Shown here: positions 18,792-26,546 of the stretch, piece by piece
How the letters are laid out: each line of letters begins with the position of its first letter
Numbering within the stretch: the first letter of the stretch is position 1
Source of the DNA: Bacteroidota bacterium
GTDB lineage: Bacteria > Bacteroidota > Bacteroidia > Chitinophagales > Chitinophagaceae
Assembly: GCA_030706605.1 (NCBI GenBank)
Contig: JAUZOE010000011.1
Location: forward strand, 1-64,000
DNA length: 64,000 bases
Direction of reading: 5' to 3'
Position numbers and translations under genes: made by a program
Notes under the pieces: generated by a model
What the model saw: the letters and a program-made list of their open reading frames with translations, nothing else
What the model was told of the DNA's origin: nothing
Databases searched by the model: none

Positions 18792-18846
18792 AAGAATCAT
18801 GGATTAAGAATGTGAATTTTTTGATTCATGATTCTTTTATAGAGCC
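18792..18846 (+). terminator. long-loop hairpin after lpdA
   Basis: AAGAATCATG (18792-18801) pairs perfectly with CATGATTCTT (18837-18846), with a 35-nt AT-rich loop and only TTAT after it. It probably marks the end of the lpdA transcript but is a weak intrinsic terminator. Confidence 0.4.
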
Positions 18847-19019
18847 TCTATAAAAATAGCCTATGTTTTCTATTCGCTATCCGGCTATTTTGCTATATAA
18901 ATCCTTTTATTTTCATAAACATCGCAAATGGTAATTTAGAAAATTCCTATTCTCGTTATCTTTCCAATATTATTAATGCTTAATATAGTATATATTTTTT
19001 AAAATTTAAATAAGAAACT

Positions 19020-19301
19020 ATGAAAATCAACTTACAAACATTGCACTTTAAAGCCAGTGATGATCTTAAAAATTTTGTGGAAGATAAAGTTAGCAAACTG
19101 GCACATTTTGATGATTCCATTATAAGTGCAGAAGTAACTTTAACTGAAGATGGAAACAGTATTGATAGTAAAGTGTGCGATGTCAGGTTGGTAGTGCCGT
19201 GTAATGATGAATATGTAAAGAAACATGCTGTATCTTTCGAAGAAGCTATTGCTGATGCTGTTGATGTTCTTAGAAAAGTATTAACTGATAAAAAAAGATA
19301 A
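19020..19301 (+). CDS. hpf: ribosome hibernation promoting factor, short HPF/RaiA form
   Basis: A 93-residue member of the HPF/RaiA (sigma54-modulation) family, which binds the 30S subunit and shuts down translation in stationary phase. The family pattern is visible: MKINLQTLHFKASDDLKNFVEDKVSKL at the start, the E-V-T-L strand, a D-V-R-L-V-V-P strand and the closing helix FEEAIADAVDVLRKVL. There is no C-terminal dimerisation domain, so it is the short form. It is preceded by a 247-bp gap with a weak TATCTTTC box at 18957-18964 and followed after 22 bp by a convergent gene. Confidence 0.9.
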   Translation: MKINLQTLHFKASDDLKNFVEDKVSKLAHFDDSIISAEVTLTEDGNSIDSKVCDVRLVVPCNDEYVKKHAVSFEEAIADAVDVLRKVLTDKKR

Positions 19302-19323
19302 TTAATATTTTTAAATATTGCTA

Positions 19324-20448
19324 TCAATATTGGAGATCAGTTTCTACAGGGTAATGATCTGAGTAGGGGACATGTATTGTCTGAAACTGGTTTACTTTAA
19401 ATCGTTTGTCAGCCAAAATATAATCAATTCGCAAAGTGGGTGAAATAAAGCGAAAGGTGCGTCCTATCCAGTATCCTTTTTTAAGAAATGTGTCCTGCAG
19501 TTTTCCTTTCGCCTTAAAATAAGTGCTTGAGTTAGGCACATCATTAAAATCGCCGCAAATGAATGCGGGATAGGGGCTTTCGGCAATTTTTTGTTCAACC
19601 AGCTCTGCCTGGTTATAACGCGCAATATATCCTCTTTTTAATTTAGATACAATTGTCCGGGATTCATGAAACCCGGGATCTGTTGCCCGTTTTAGTCTGC
19701 TTAAACTTTGGTATTCAGAACTTTCAAAATGAACTGATTGTAAATGTGTGGCAAATATCCTGAATATTTTATCGTTCACTTTTATATCCGTATAAAGCAA
19801 ATGTTCATCTGATTTTTCTGGATTAAATCCGAATTTTGCAGAATCAATCATGGGGTATTTTGAAAAAATGGCAATTCCACTTTCGTAATCATTTTTATAA
19901 TTTTCGCTAGGAACAAAATAATGATAAAGGAATCCCATTTTAGTAATAGCTGAAATATTGGACTTAAAATAATCCGTATCTGCAGATTCAAAAAATTCTT
20001 CGAAACACATAACATCTGCATCTTGTTTCTCTAATAAATTCATCATCAAAGGGCGAAAACTGTGTTCTCCTTTTTTCTCTTTTCTTTTTTTATTATCCTC
20101 ATCCCAGCTCGACACATTCCATTGCAAAACCCTTATGCTATTGGTCGGCTTGCGGGGAGAAAATTGACCAGGCAAATGAAATGAGAATACTGCAATTATT
20201 TGTTGAAATCCCAGGAGCAGGGCGATTAAGGAAACCCATGCCCATCCTGATTTTAAAATTGCCCATAAAAGAATAAGACAAAAAAGTGCGAAAAATATAA
20301 TAGGAAAAGCCAGGCCCGGTAAAGCGATAACCCAATACTCTTTGGTATTGATATAAGGGACAAGGCAAACCAGCAGGTAAATGAGAATTACAAAGCAGTT
20401 GGTAATAACTAATAATTTTCTGAATACGGATTGTTTAAATTTTGACAT
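19324..20448 (-). CDS. membrane-anchored EEP-family nuclease/phosphatase, copy 1
   Basis: A 374-residue protein with three N-terminal transmembrane helices (about residues 10-95) followed by an endonuclease/exonuclease/phosphatase (EEP) domain facing one side of the inner membrane. Metal and catalytic motifs are all present: QWNVSSWDE, CFEEFFE, GDFNDVPNSS and the terminal SDHYPVE. Possible substrates are nucleic acids, phospholipids or sugar phosphates; sequence does not decide. It is the second gene of a tandem pair: the upstream copy (20492-21604) ends 43 bp before it and shares the same layout and motifs, so this is a recent local duplication. Confidence 0.85.
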   Translation of the reverse strand: MSKFKQSVFRKLLVITNCFVILIYLLVCLVPYINTKEYWVIALPGLAFPIIFFALFCLILLWAILKSGWAWVSLIALLLGFQQIIAVFSFHLPGQFSPRKPTNSIRVLQWNVSSWDEDNKKRKEKKGEHSFRPLMMNLLEKQDADVMCFEEFFESADTDYFKSNISAITKMGFLYHYFVPSENYKNDYESGIAIFSKYPMIDSAKFGFNPEKSDEHLLYTDIKVNDKIFRIFATHLQSVHFESSEYQSLSRLKRATDPGFHESRTIVSKLKRGYIARYNQAELVEQKIAESPYPAFICGDFNDVPNSSTYFKAKGKLQDTFLKKGYWIGRTFRFISPTLRIDYILADKRFKVNQFQTIHVPYSDHYPVETDLQY

Positions 20449-20491
20449 TTAAAATTGCTTTAAAAAATCATTTTGAACCCAGGTAATGTTT

Positions 20492-21604
20492 TTAATAGGC
20501 AAGATCTGTTTCAATCGGGTAATGATTAGAGTAAGGAACATGAATTACCTGGAATTGTTTTGCTTTAAATTTTTTATCAGCAAAAATATAATCTATTCGT
20601 AAGGTTGACGAAATAAAAGGAATAGTTCTCCCAAAACCAGAACCTTTTTTAAGAAATGGATCCTGTAAATTCCCTTTTACCAGGAAATACGAACTTGAAT
20701 TGGGTACATCATTAAAATCGCCGCATACAATTGACGGGTATGGACTTTCGGCTATTTTTTTACCGGTAAAATCTGCCTGATTGTAACGAAATTCGTAACC
20801 TCGTTTAAATCTTGTTAAAAGAGAGCTGGTATAGCCAAAATCTGTTTCTTTTGCTGAATTCATCCAGTTAGATATATGATACTCAGATTCGTCAAAATAA
20901 ACAGGTTGTAAATGAGTGGCAAATATTCTGAAAATTTTGTCTTTAATTTTTATATCAATATAAAGTAAGTGTTCACCAGTATAATTTCTTTTATAACTGA
21001 AACTGGATGAATCAATAATGGGATATCTCGAAAAAATAGCAGTTCCTGTTTGGTGTTCATCTTCATCAGTACTTAGTCTTACAAAATAATAATAGGGGAA
21101 TCCCATTTGAATGATAGCTGATATATTGGGTTTAAAATAGCCTGTATCTTTTGGTTCGAAAAATTCTTCAAAACAAAGAATATCTGCGTTTTGTTTTTTT
21201 ACTAATTCGAGCATAGGCAATCGAAAGCTATTTCCCCCAAAAGCCTTTTTATTTCCTTCATCCCAACTGGTAACATTCCACTGGATAACCCTTAAGGTAT
21301 TGGGTTTCTTATCCTGTTTGAAGGTTTTAGGCAGATTGAAACTAAATACAACGAGGATTTGCTGAAAACCCATGAGTAAAGCCACCAGAGAAATCCATCC
21401 CCATTTTGACTTTAGGAAAATCAAGATGATAATAAAAATAATAAGACCGGAAACCAAGAAAGGGAAAATAAGCCCCGGAAAAGCCATGATCCAGTTTTCG
21501 CCGGTATTGACAAATGGAACCAGGCAGGTGATTAAGTATGCAAGGATTACTATACTATTTACTGCAATTAATATTCTTCTGAATAATGATATTTTTCCTG
21601 TCAT
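20492..21604 (-). CDS. membrane-anchored EEP-family protein, copy 2 with SNH motif
   Basis: A 370-residue paralogue of the adjacent gene, with the same three N-terminal helices and EEP domain. Shared landmarks include QWNVTSWDE, CFEEFFEPKD and CGDFNDVPNSSSYF. The final EEP motif reads SNHYPIE, where the neighbour has SDHYPVE: the codon is AAT (Asn) instead of GAT (Asp). In DNase I and APE1-type enzymes this Asp lies next to the catalytic His and helps position metal or the His, so activity may be reduced or altered. It is first in the tandem pair, with a promoter-like GAAAGATA (minus-strand TATCTTTC) at 21633-21640. Confidence 0.85.
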   Translation of the reverse strand: MTGKISLFRRILIAVNSIVILAYLITCLVPFVNTGENWIMAFPGLIFPFLVSGLIIFIIILIFLKSKWGWISLVALLMGFQQILVVFSFNLPKTFKQDKKPNTLRVIQWNVTSWDEGNKKAFGGNSFRLPMLELVKKQNADILCFEEFFEPKDTGYFKPNISAIIQMGFPYYYFVRLSTDEDEHQTGTAIFSRYPIIDSSSFSYKRNYTGEHLLYIDIKIKDKIFRIFATHLQPVYFDESEYHISNWMNSAKETDFGYTSSLLTRFKRGYEFRYNQADFTGKKIAESPYPSIVCGDFNDVPNSSSYFLVKGNLQDPFLKKGSGFGRTIPFISSTLRIDYIFADKKFKAKQFQVIHVPYSNHYPIETDLAY

Positions 21605-21892
21605 TATTTTCGTTTAAATTTTTTTTGTTTGGGAAAGATAATAATGAATTTGTGATAAGCATAAGTTCAATTTACCGTTTTCCCGGTGGCTTTCTTCATA
21701 AATTATTTTTAGACAAAGACAGACTCATCGGTTATTTCTTTGAAGTCCATCATCAAAAAGGTAGGCAACAGGGTTGGGGTTGAAGCTACATAAATCATTT
21801 TTCAAGTTTCCCGGTTATCCCAAAGTAGGGTAGGTTATCCAACAATTATCTCGGCATAGCAAAGTATTCAATAGAGCCAATAACAACCTATT
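21605..21892. other. spacer between EEP pair and ClC gene, nothing identified
   Basis: This 288-bp spacer carries the weak promoter-like box for the EEP pair (21633-21640). A 65-codon open frame across it has no recognisable domain, no promoter and no compositional support, so I do not call it a gene. Confidence 0.5.
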
Positions 21893-23686
21893 TTATAAAA
21901 TTTCATTTCCCTGCCGCTTAAGTATGTGCCTGTATTTAGTAAAGATGCTATTTTTTGTTACAAATCCAAGATATTGATTATCCCGGCTGATTACAGGTAG
22001 AATACGTGTATCCATGCTGTCCATTATTTGCATTACTTCGGACATATTCGTATCTACATTAATAACCCTGTCGGGTGGGTGGGCTATGTCTTTAATAGGG
22101 CGGCTATGGTCCTCTGCATTTTCACTCACCAGTAGTTCCAATAACTGGTCACTATAAATTATACCTGTTAATTCACCTTCCTGGTTAACCACGGGGAAAA
22201 TATTCCTGGAAGTATGCACAATATCAAAGCTGCGGCTATGGGGAGTATCATCGGGACTAAGAATCACAAAATCCTTCTCTAAAAGGTATTTTAATTTTAT
22301 TCTTCTTAGTACATTGTGGTCTTTATTTTCCAATGTTACTAAATTTCCCTGTTCAGCTAATATTTTGGTATAAATGGAATATTTTAGAATTCCTTTGTTA
22401 ATAAAATAGGATATGGCGGATACCATCATCAAAGGTACCATCATCGCATAACCCCCGGTTATTTCGGCAGCAAGAAAGATACCTGTCAGTGGGGCGTGCA
22501 TTACGCCACTTAAAGATGCTGCCATGCCCGCAATAATAAAATGTGTAACATTAAGGTGAACCATCCCCGTTTGATTCAGGCCAAAAGCAAAGACGAAACC
22601 TAATAAACCTCCTACCACCATGCTTGGGCCAAACATACCACCATTGCCGCCACTTCCCAGTGTGATGATGGAGGCAAGTGATTTTCCGACTACCGTAAAT
22701 ATTCCAAATAATAAAATAGCCCAGGAAATTGTCTGGTATTTTGAAAAAAAACTGTTTGCCAGTAGTGATTCAAATTTACCGTCCAATAATTTTTGAATCG
22801 TAATATATCCCTCTCCATAAAGGGCCGGGATCAGTGCTATCATAATTCCTAGGGTAATACCACCGATCAATACCCTGTTGTATTTATTTTTAATTTTCCC
22901 GAAAACCCTGGACAAATAGGTATTAAGGCGGCTGAAATAAACGGAATAAATACCAACAAGGATACCTAGGGCAATATAATACCCAAAAGCATGCATGACC
23001 CAATCTCCTGTTACCAACACAAATAAAGGTTCTGTATAAATTAGTTGTGAAACAACTGTGGAGAAGGCTGAAGCTATTAACAGAGGAATCATTACAGGTA
23101 TCGAAAATTCAGGCAATATTACCTCAATGGCAAAGATCATCCCGGCTACAGGGCTGTTAAATGCACCTGAAATGCCTGCTGCTCCCCCACATGCCAACAA
23201 TAGTGAGGTTTCCCGGTAGTTCAGCCCAAAAAAGCGGCCGATATTAGAACCAATCGCAGCACCACTGGATACGGCCGGGGCCTCTAATCCTGCAGATCCT
23301 CCAAGGCCAACAGTTAAAGCACTGGTAATCACCTGGCTGTAAATGTTGTGAAAATCAACCTTACTGGAATTGTGGGAAATGTTATAAAGAATTGGTGCAA
23401 TGCCGTGTTTGAACTTTGTACGCCTGATAAACGTGTGTATGTAAAAAACAGTAAGAAAAATTCCAATGAGTGGGAAGAAAAAATAGAGATAGTATTTATA
23501 TTCCCAATGCAAATCGTTTTCAAGAAAGCTGGCAACCTGGTGAGTAAGCTCCTTTAAAACGGATGAAGCGATTCCTCCCAAAATGCCAACAACGGCTGCA
23601 GCAATTATTAAAAAATTGGAATTTGAAATTCTAACTTTACGCCATTGATTGATTTTTTCAATATATTTCAGGAGCTTCTCGTACAT
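21893..23686 (-). CDS. ClC-family chloride channel/transporter with CBS pair
   Basis: A 597-residue ClC protein. Residues up to about 420 form the ClC helices; the gating-glutamate region reads GSAGLEAPAVSSG, a variant of the usual GREGP, and the later anion motif is GNGGMFGPS. The GSGIP-type loop is replaced by HGIAP, so anion selectivity may differ from classical members. The C-terminal 130 residues hold two CBS domains (DFVILSPDDTPHSRS.. and VINVDTNMSEVMQIM..), which often sense adenine nucleotides. I chose the ATG at 23686, because the upstream in-frame TTG at 23731 lies inside a perfect promoter box. It is divergent from a second, distinct ClC gene. Confidence 0.9.
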   Translation of the reverse strand: MYEKLLKYIEKINQWRKVRISNSNFLIIAAAVVGILGGIASSVLKELTHQVASFLENDLHWEYKYYLYFFFPLIGIFLTVFYIHTFIRRTKFKHGIAPILYNISHNSSKVDFHNIYSQVITSALTVGLGGSAGLEAPAVSSGAAIGSNIGRFFGLNYRETSLLLACGGAAGISGAFNSPVAGMIFAIEVILPEFSIPVMIPLLIASAFSTVVSQLIYTEPLFVLVTGDWVMHAFGYYIALGILVGIYSVYFSRLNTYLSRVFGKIKNKYNRVLIGGITLGIMIALIPALYGEGYITIQKLLDGKFESLLANSFFSKYQTISWAILLFGIFTVVGKSLASIITLGSGGNGGMFGPSMVVGGLLGFVFAFGLNQTGMVHLNVTHFIIAGMAASLSGVMHAPLTGIFLAAEITGGYAMMVPLMMVSAISYFINKGILKYSIYTKILAEQGNLVTLENKDHNVLRRIKLKYLLEKDFVILSPDDTPHSRSFDIVHTSRNIFPVVNQEGELTGIIYSDQLLELLVSENAEDHSRPIKDIAHPPDRVINVDTNMSEVMQIMDSMDTRILPVISRDNQYLGFVTKNSIFTKYRHILKRQGNEIL

Positions 23687-23728
23687 TAATTCCGGACAAA
23701 TAATTTTTATTTTTAAATAAAATTTGAG

Positions 23729-23762
23729 CAAAGGTAATTACAAAAAAATCATGATCATCAAA
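23729..23762 (-). promoter_or_regulatory. promoter of the CBS-containing ClC gene (TTTG-N22-TACCTTTG)
   Basis: On the minus strand TTTG (23762-23759) is followed after 22 bp by TACCTTTG (23736-23729), an exact Bacteroidota promoter. It sets the translation start at the ATG at 23686. Confidence 0.65.
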
Positions 23763-24194
23763 TAACGATTTAAGCATGGAACTATCAGTTTCCGAATTAC
23801 AGGATGAACTGATTTACGCTGATTGGGCGAATTAGCTAGTAAGCCTGATAATCCTAAGCAAGTGGATCAATATAAAGGAAGCCTGGACGAAATCCTTTAA
23901 AAGTGAGTTTCTCCTGTAGCTATAGTTTCTTTTCCTCCAAATTTTTTTTAGTTTATAGCCGGAAGCATTGAGGGAAAACCATAAGCAAAAAACTGCATTT
24001 AGAGTTATTGATAAGCTGGTTTATAATTTTCCATTGCCGGGAGATAAAATATTTGACTGTAGAAAAATTTCGGTGTATGAATTTCAGGAGAGGAGTAGAA
24101 GCAGAGCAGTGGTTAATTTTAATTAAAGCATGAATATTTACTAAATAATAGTATCTTGATGGAAATTTATTTCATATTCTTGAGGGAAAGTTAA
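23763..24194 (+). other. divergent ClC spacer with decayed-gene appearance
   Basis: No intact gene is present. From 23776 an ATG opens a 19-codon frame (starting MELSVSELQDELIY) that stops at a TAG. Later, about 23960-24125, an open frame without an ATG encodes a protein-like stretch including FRVIDKLVYNFPLPGD and ends at a TAA. The segments are in different frames with stops between, as expected for a degraded gene, but the similarity is only in character; I recognise no family. The stretch also must hold the promoter of the plus-strand ClC gene. Confidence 0.35.
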
Positions 24195-25586
24195 ATGGGA
24201 AATTATTATTCAAGGGCATTTCAAACTTTTAGAAAAGTATTAAAAAGGTCATTTGACAGGATAAACAATGAAAAAATCAAACGGAATATATTACAGGCGC
24301 TTCCATTTTGGGTCGCATCCATTATTACAGGATTGACTGCTGTTTTTTATTCAAAAGTTTTTGCTTATCTGGAATACCTGGGCTTGAGCATTTTTCATCA
24401 CCATAATTGGGCGATCTTTATTTTGTCGCCGGTTTGTTTTTTAATTGCCTGGTGGTTAGTAATACGCTTCGCACCCAATGCCCGCACGAGTGGTATTCCG
24501 CAGGTAATGGCAGCTATTGAATTAGCCAATCCGCGGCACGATAAAAAAGTGGGGAAATTATTAAGCTTGAGAATCCTAGTGATAAAAATTTTATCAAGTT
24601 TTTTTATGATTTTCGGCGGTGGTGCTATAGGGAAAGAAGGGCCTACCATACAAATGGCTGGCACTATTTTCAGAAAGATAAATGAGTGGTTGCCGTCTTG
24701 GTGGCCGAAAATATCAAAGCGGAACATGATCATGGCAGGGGCAGCAGCAGGACTGGCAGCAGCTTTCAATACTCCTTTGGGTGGAATCGTTTTCGCAGTG
24801 GAAGAATTAACAAAAGTTCATTTTAGCTATTTCAAAACATCACTTTTTACCGCGGTTATTATTGCCGGTTTAACAGCCCAGGGCTTGTTGGGTTCCTATT
24901 TATATCTTGGGTTTCCCGACGTTACGCATCTTTCAAAGCTGATAATTTTCCCGGTGCTACTGGTAGCTGCCATTGCGGGATTATTAGGGAGTTTAATGTC
25001 AAAAGTTATATTGATAATCTTTGATTGGAAAAAAAAATTCAAAGGGAAGAACCAGCATATTTTATATGCATTATCCTGCGGTATTATAATTGCGGCTATA
25101 GCATTTTTCTTCGATCCCCGTATCCTGGGTTCTGGAAAGCAGATAATGACGACATCACTTTTTACTGTAAATAAAAATGTTCACTGGTACACGGCTATTT
25201 TTCGGATTCTTGGAACCACCTTAAGTTTTACCACCGATGCCTCTGGGGGTATATTTGCACCTGCACTTGGCGCAGGTGCAGGGGTGGGATCGTTACTTGC
25301 CGGATGGCTAGGGGTTTCTGCTTCGGGGTCTAACCTGCTTATTCTTTGTGGTATGGTGGGGTTGTTAACGGGCGTTACCCGCACTCCTTTCACCTCCGCC
25401 ATCCTTGTCCTTGAAATGACAGACAGGAATAGCGTGATTTTTCATTTAATGATTGCAGCGCTAGTGGCAAGTATTGTTTCCCTGCTGGTGGATAAACATT
25501 CCCTGTACGATCATATAGGCGTTAATTTTCTTCACAACCTGCAACACGAAAATAATGACCTGACTCCACCTCCAGCATCCAAATAA
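24195..25586 (+). CDS. ClC-family chloride channel/transporter without CBS domains
   Basis: A 463-residue ClC protein of the inner membrane. Its three anion-pathway motifs are close to the classical form: TSGIPQV (GSGIP-type), GKEGPTIQMAG with the gating Glu, and SGGIFAPALGAGAGVG (GxFxP-type). There are no CBS domains; the chain ends in a short polar tail. Whether it is a Cl-/H+ exchanger, a channel or a fluoride carrier cannot be read directly. It is divergent from a second ClC gene of clearly different sequence, so the two are not recent duplicates. Downstream lies the ribosomal L35-L20 unit with its own promoter. Confidence 0.9.
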   Translation: MGNYYSRAFQTFRKVLKRSFDRINNEKIKRNILQALPFWVASIITGLTAVFYSKVFAYLEYLGLSIFHHHNWAIFILSPVCFLIAWWLVIRFAPNARTSGIPQVMAAIELANPRHDKKVGKLLSLRILVIKILSSFFMIFGGGAIGKEGPTIQMAGTIFRKINEWLPSWWPKISKRNMIMAGAAAGLAAAFNTPLGGIVFAVEELTKVHFSYFKTSLFTAVIIAGLTAQGLLGSYLYLGFPDVTHLSKLIIFPVLLVAAIAGLLGSLMSKVILIIFDWKKKFKGKNQHILYALSCGIIIAAIAFFFDPRILGSGKQIMTTSLFTVNKNVHWYTAIFRILGTTLSFTTDASGGIFAPALGAGAGVGSLLAGWLGVSASGSNLLILCGMVGLLTGVTRTPFTSAILVLEMTDRNSVIFHLMIAALVASIVSLLVDKHSLYDHIGVNFLHNLQHENNDLTPPPASK

Positions 25587-25644
25587 CGAAAAATATTTTC
25601 CTGTCCAGCCTCCAATTTTTCAGTTTTTATTTAAAATAATATCC

Positions 25645-25652
25645 TACCTTTG
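25645..25652 (+). promoter_or_regulatory. TAnnTTTG -7 box of the rpmI-rplT unit
   Basis: TACCTTTG matches the Bacteroidota -7 consensus exactly. It lies 58 bp after the end of the ClC gene and predicts a leader of about 120 nt before rpmI. No clear -33 TTTG is present. Confidence 0.6.
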
Positions 25653-25659
25653 CGCCCGA

Positions 25660-25776
25660 TTCAGTTTTTTATGTTTTAGCTGAAAAAGTCTTTTTTAAAA
25701 CATATTGCCCACATGGCTCCATAAGTTCCCGTCTGTTCGGGACGCCGGTAAGGGTGTAAAAATAAAATATTAGAAA
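25660..25776 (+). promoter_or_regulatory. structured 5' leader of rpmI-rplT, candidate L20-type autoregulation
   Basis: The predicted leader contains an AT-rich nested inverted repeat (GTTTTA ... TAAAAC around AAAAAGTCTTTTT, about 25672-25701) and a GC hairpin at 25725-25743 (GTTCCCG, TCTGTT loop, CGGGAC). Leaders of L20 operons in other bacteria bind L20 and repress the operon; that this one does so is inference. No open frame in it looks coding. Confidence 0.4.
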
Positions 25777-25974
25777 ATGCCAAAGGTTAAAACCAACTCT
25801 AGCGCCAAGAAGCGCTTTAAAGTAACCGGTACCGGTGAAATTACTTTTCAAAAAGCTTTTAAACGACATATTCTGACCAAAAAAACTACTAAGCGTAAAC
25901 GCAATATGCGAAAAAAAGGCTCAGTAAGTTCTGCCAACAGGCCATTTGTGATGAGGCTGCTCAGGATGAAATAA
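25777..25974 (+). CDS. rpmI: 50S ribosomal protein L35
   Basis: A 65-residue, highly basic protein with the L35 signature: start [20 protein letters not shown], central [12 protein letters not shown] and C-terminal [11 protein letters not shown]. It binds 23S rRNA in the large subunit. It is followed by rplT after 107 bp. In many bacteria infC (IF3) precedes it; here the preceding gene encodes a ClC protein. Confidence 0.97.
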   Translation: MPKVKTNSSAKKRFKVTGTGEITFQKAFKRHILTKKTTKRKRNMRKKGSVSSANRPFVMRLLRMK

Positions 25975-26081
25975 AAGTTTGTGTTCGCTTCCTGATAGGA
26001 AAAGAAAGAAATCAATTCAATAAATAATTTATTTTAGAAAGGAAATTCCGGATCTAAAAATACAATCAAAAAATATTAATT

Positions 26082-26426
26082 ATGCCACGTTCATCAAATG
26101 CTGTAGCATCAAGGGCCAGAAGGAAAAAAGTTCTTAAAGCTGCTAAAGGCTATTATGGGAAAAGAAAAAATGTTTATACCGTTGCTAAGAATGTAATGGA
26201 AAAAGGTATGACTTATAGTTATGTAGGTCGTAAATTAAAAAAACGTGAATACCGTGCATTATGGATTGCCCGTATCAATGCAGCAGTAAGGGCTGAAGGT
26301 ATGAATTACAGCCAGTTCATGTTTAAACTGAAAGAAAAAAATATTGATCTTAACAGGAAGATACTTGCAGATATGGCTATGAATGAGCCTGAAAGTTTTA
26401 AGAGCCTTATTGTATCAGTGAAATAA
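26082..26426 (+). CDS. rplT: 50S ribosomal protein L20
   Basis: A 114-residue basic protein with the L20 pattern: [29 protein letters not shown], then [22 protein letters not shown] and [21 protein letters not shown]. It is needed early in 50S assembly and in other bacteria also represses its own operon. It shares a transcription unit with rpmI and ends at a strong intrinsic terminator. Confidence 0.97.
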   Translation: MPRSSNAVASRARRKKVLKAAKGYYGKRKNVYTVAKNVMEKGMTYSYVGRKLKKREYRALWIARINAAVRAEGMNYSQFMFKLKEKNIDLNRKILADMAMNEPESFKSLIVSVK

Positions 26427-26453
26427 TTTGCACGATATTGTAAACTATAATCC

Positions 26454-26485
26454 AACCGCTTCAAAAAAATGAGGCGGTTTTTTTA
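26454..26485 (+). terminator. intrinsic terminator after rplT
   Basis: AACCGCTTC (26454-26462) pairs with GAGGCGGTT (26471-26479), with one T-G pair, and is followed by TTTTTTAT. It ends the rpmI-rplT transcript. Confidence 0.85.
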
Positions 26486-26515
26486 TTTGTATGAATACAT
26501 CTTCATTTACATTTG
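26486..26515 (+). promoter_or_regulatory. promoter of the arginine-decarboxylase-like gene (TTTG-N18-TACATTTG)
   Basis: TTTG at 26486-26489 and TACATTTG at 26508-26515 are 18 bp apart. The promoter begins right after the rplT terminator and leaves a leader of about 25 nt to the ATG at 26547. Confidence 0.6.
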
Positions 26516-26546
26516 TAACTATTTTAAAAGCAGTTAATACTTTTTA

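Noticed and set aside
21586-21783. 65-codon frame between the EEP pair and the ClC gene
   Set aside because: It overlaps the start of the EEP gene on the other strand and has no recognisable family or promoter.
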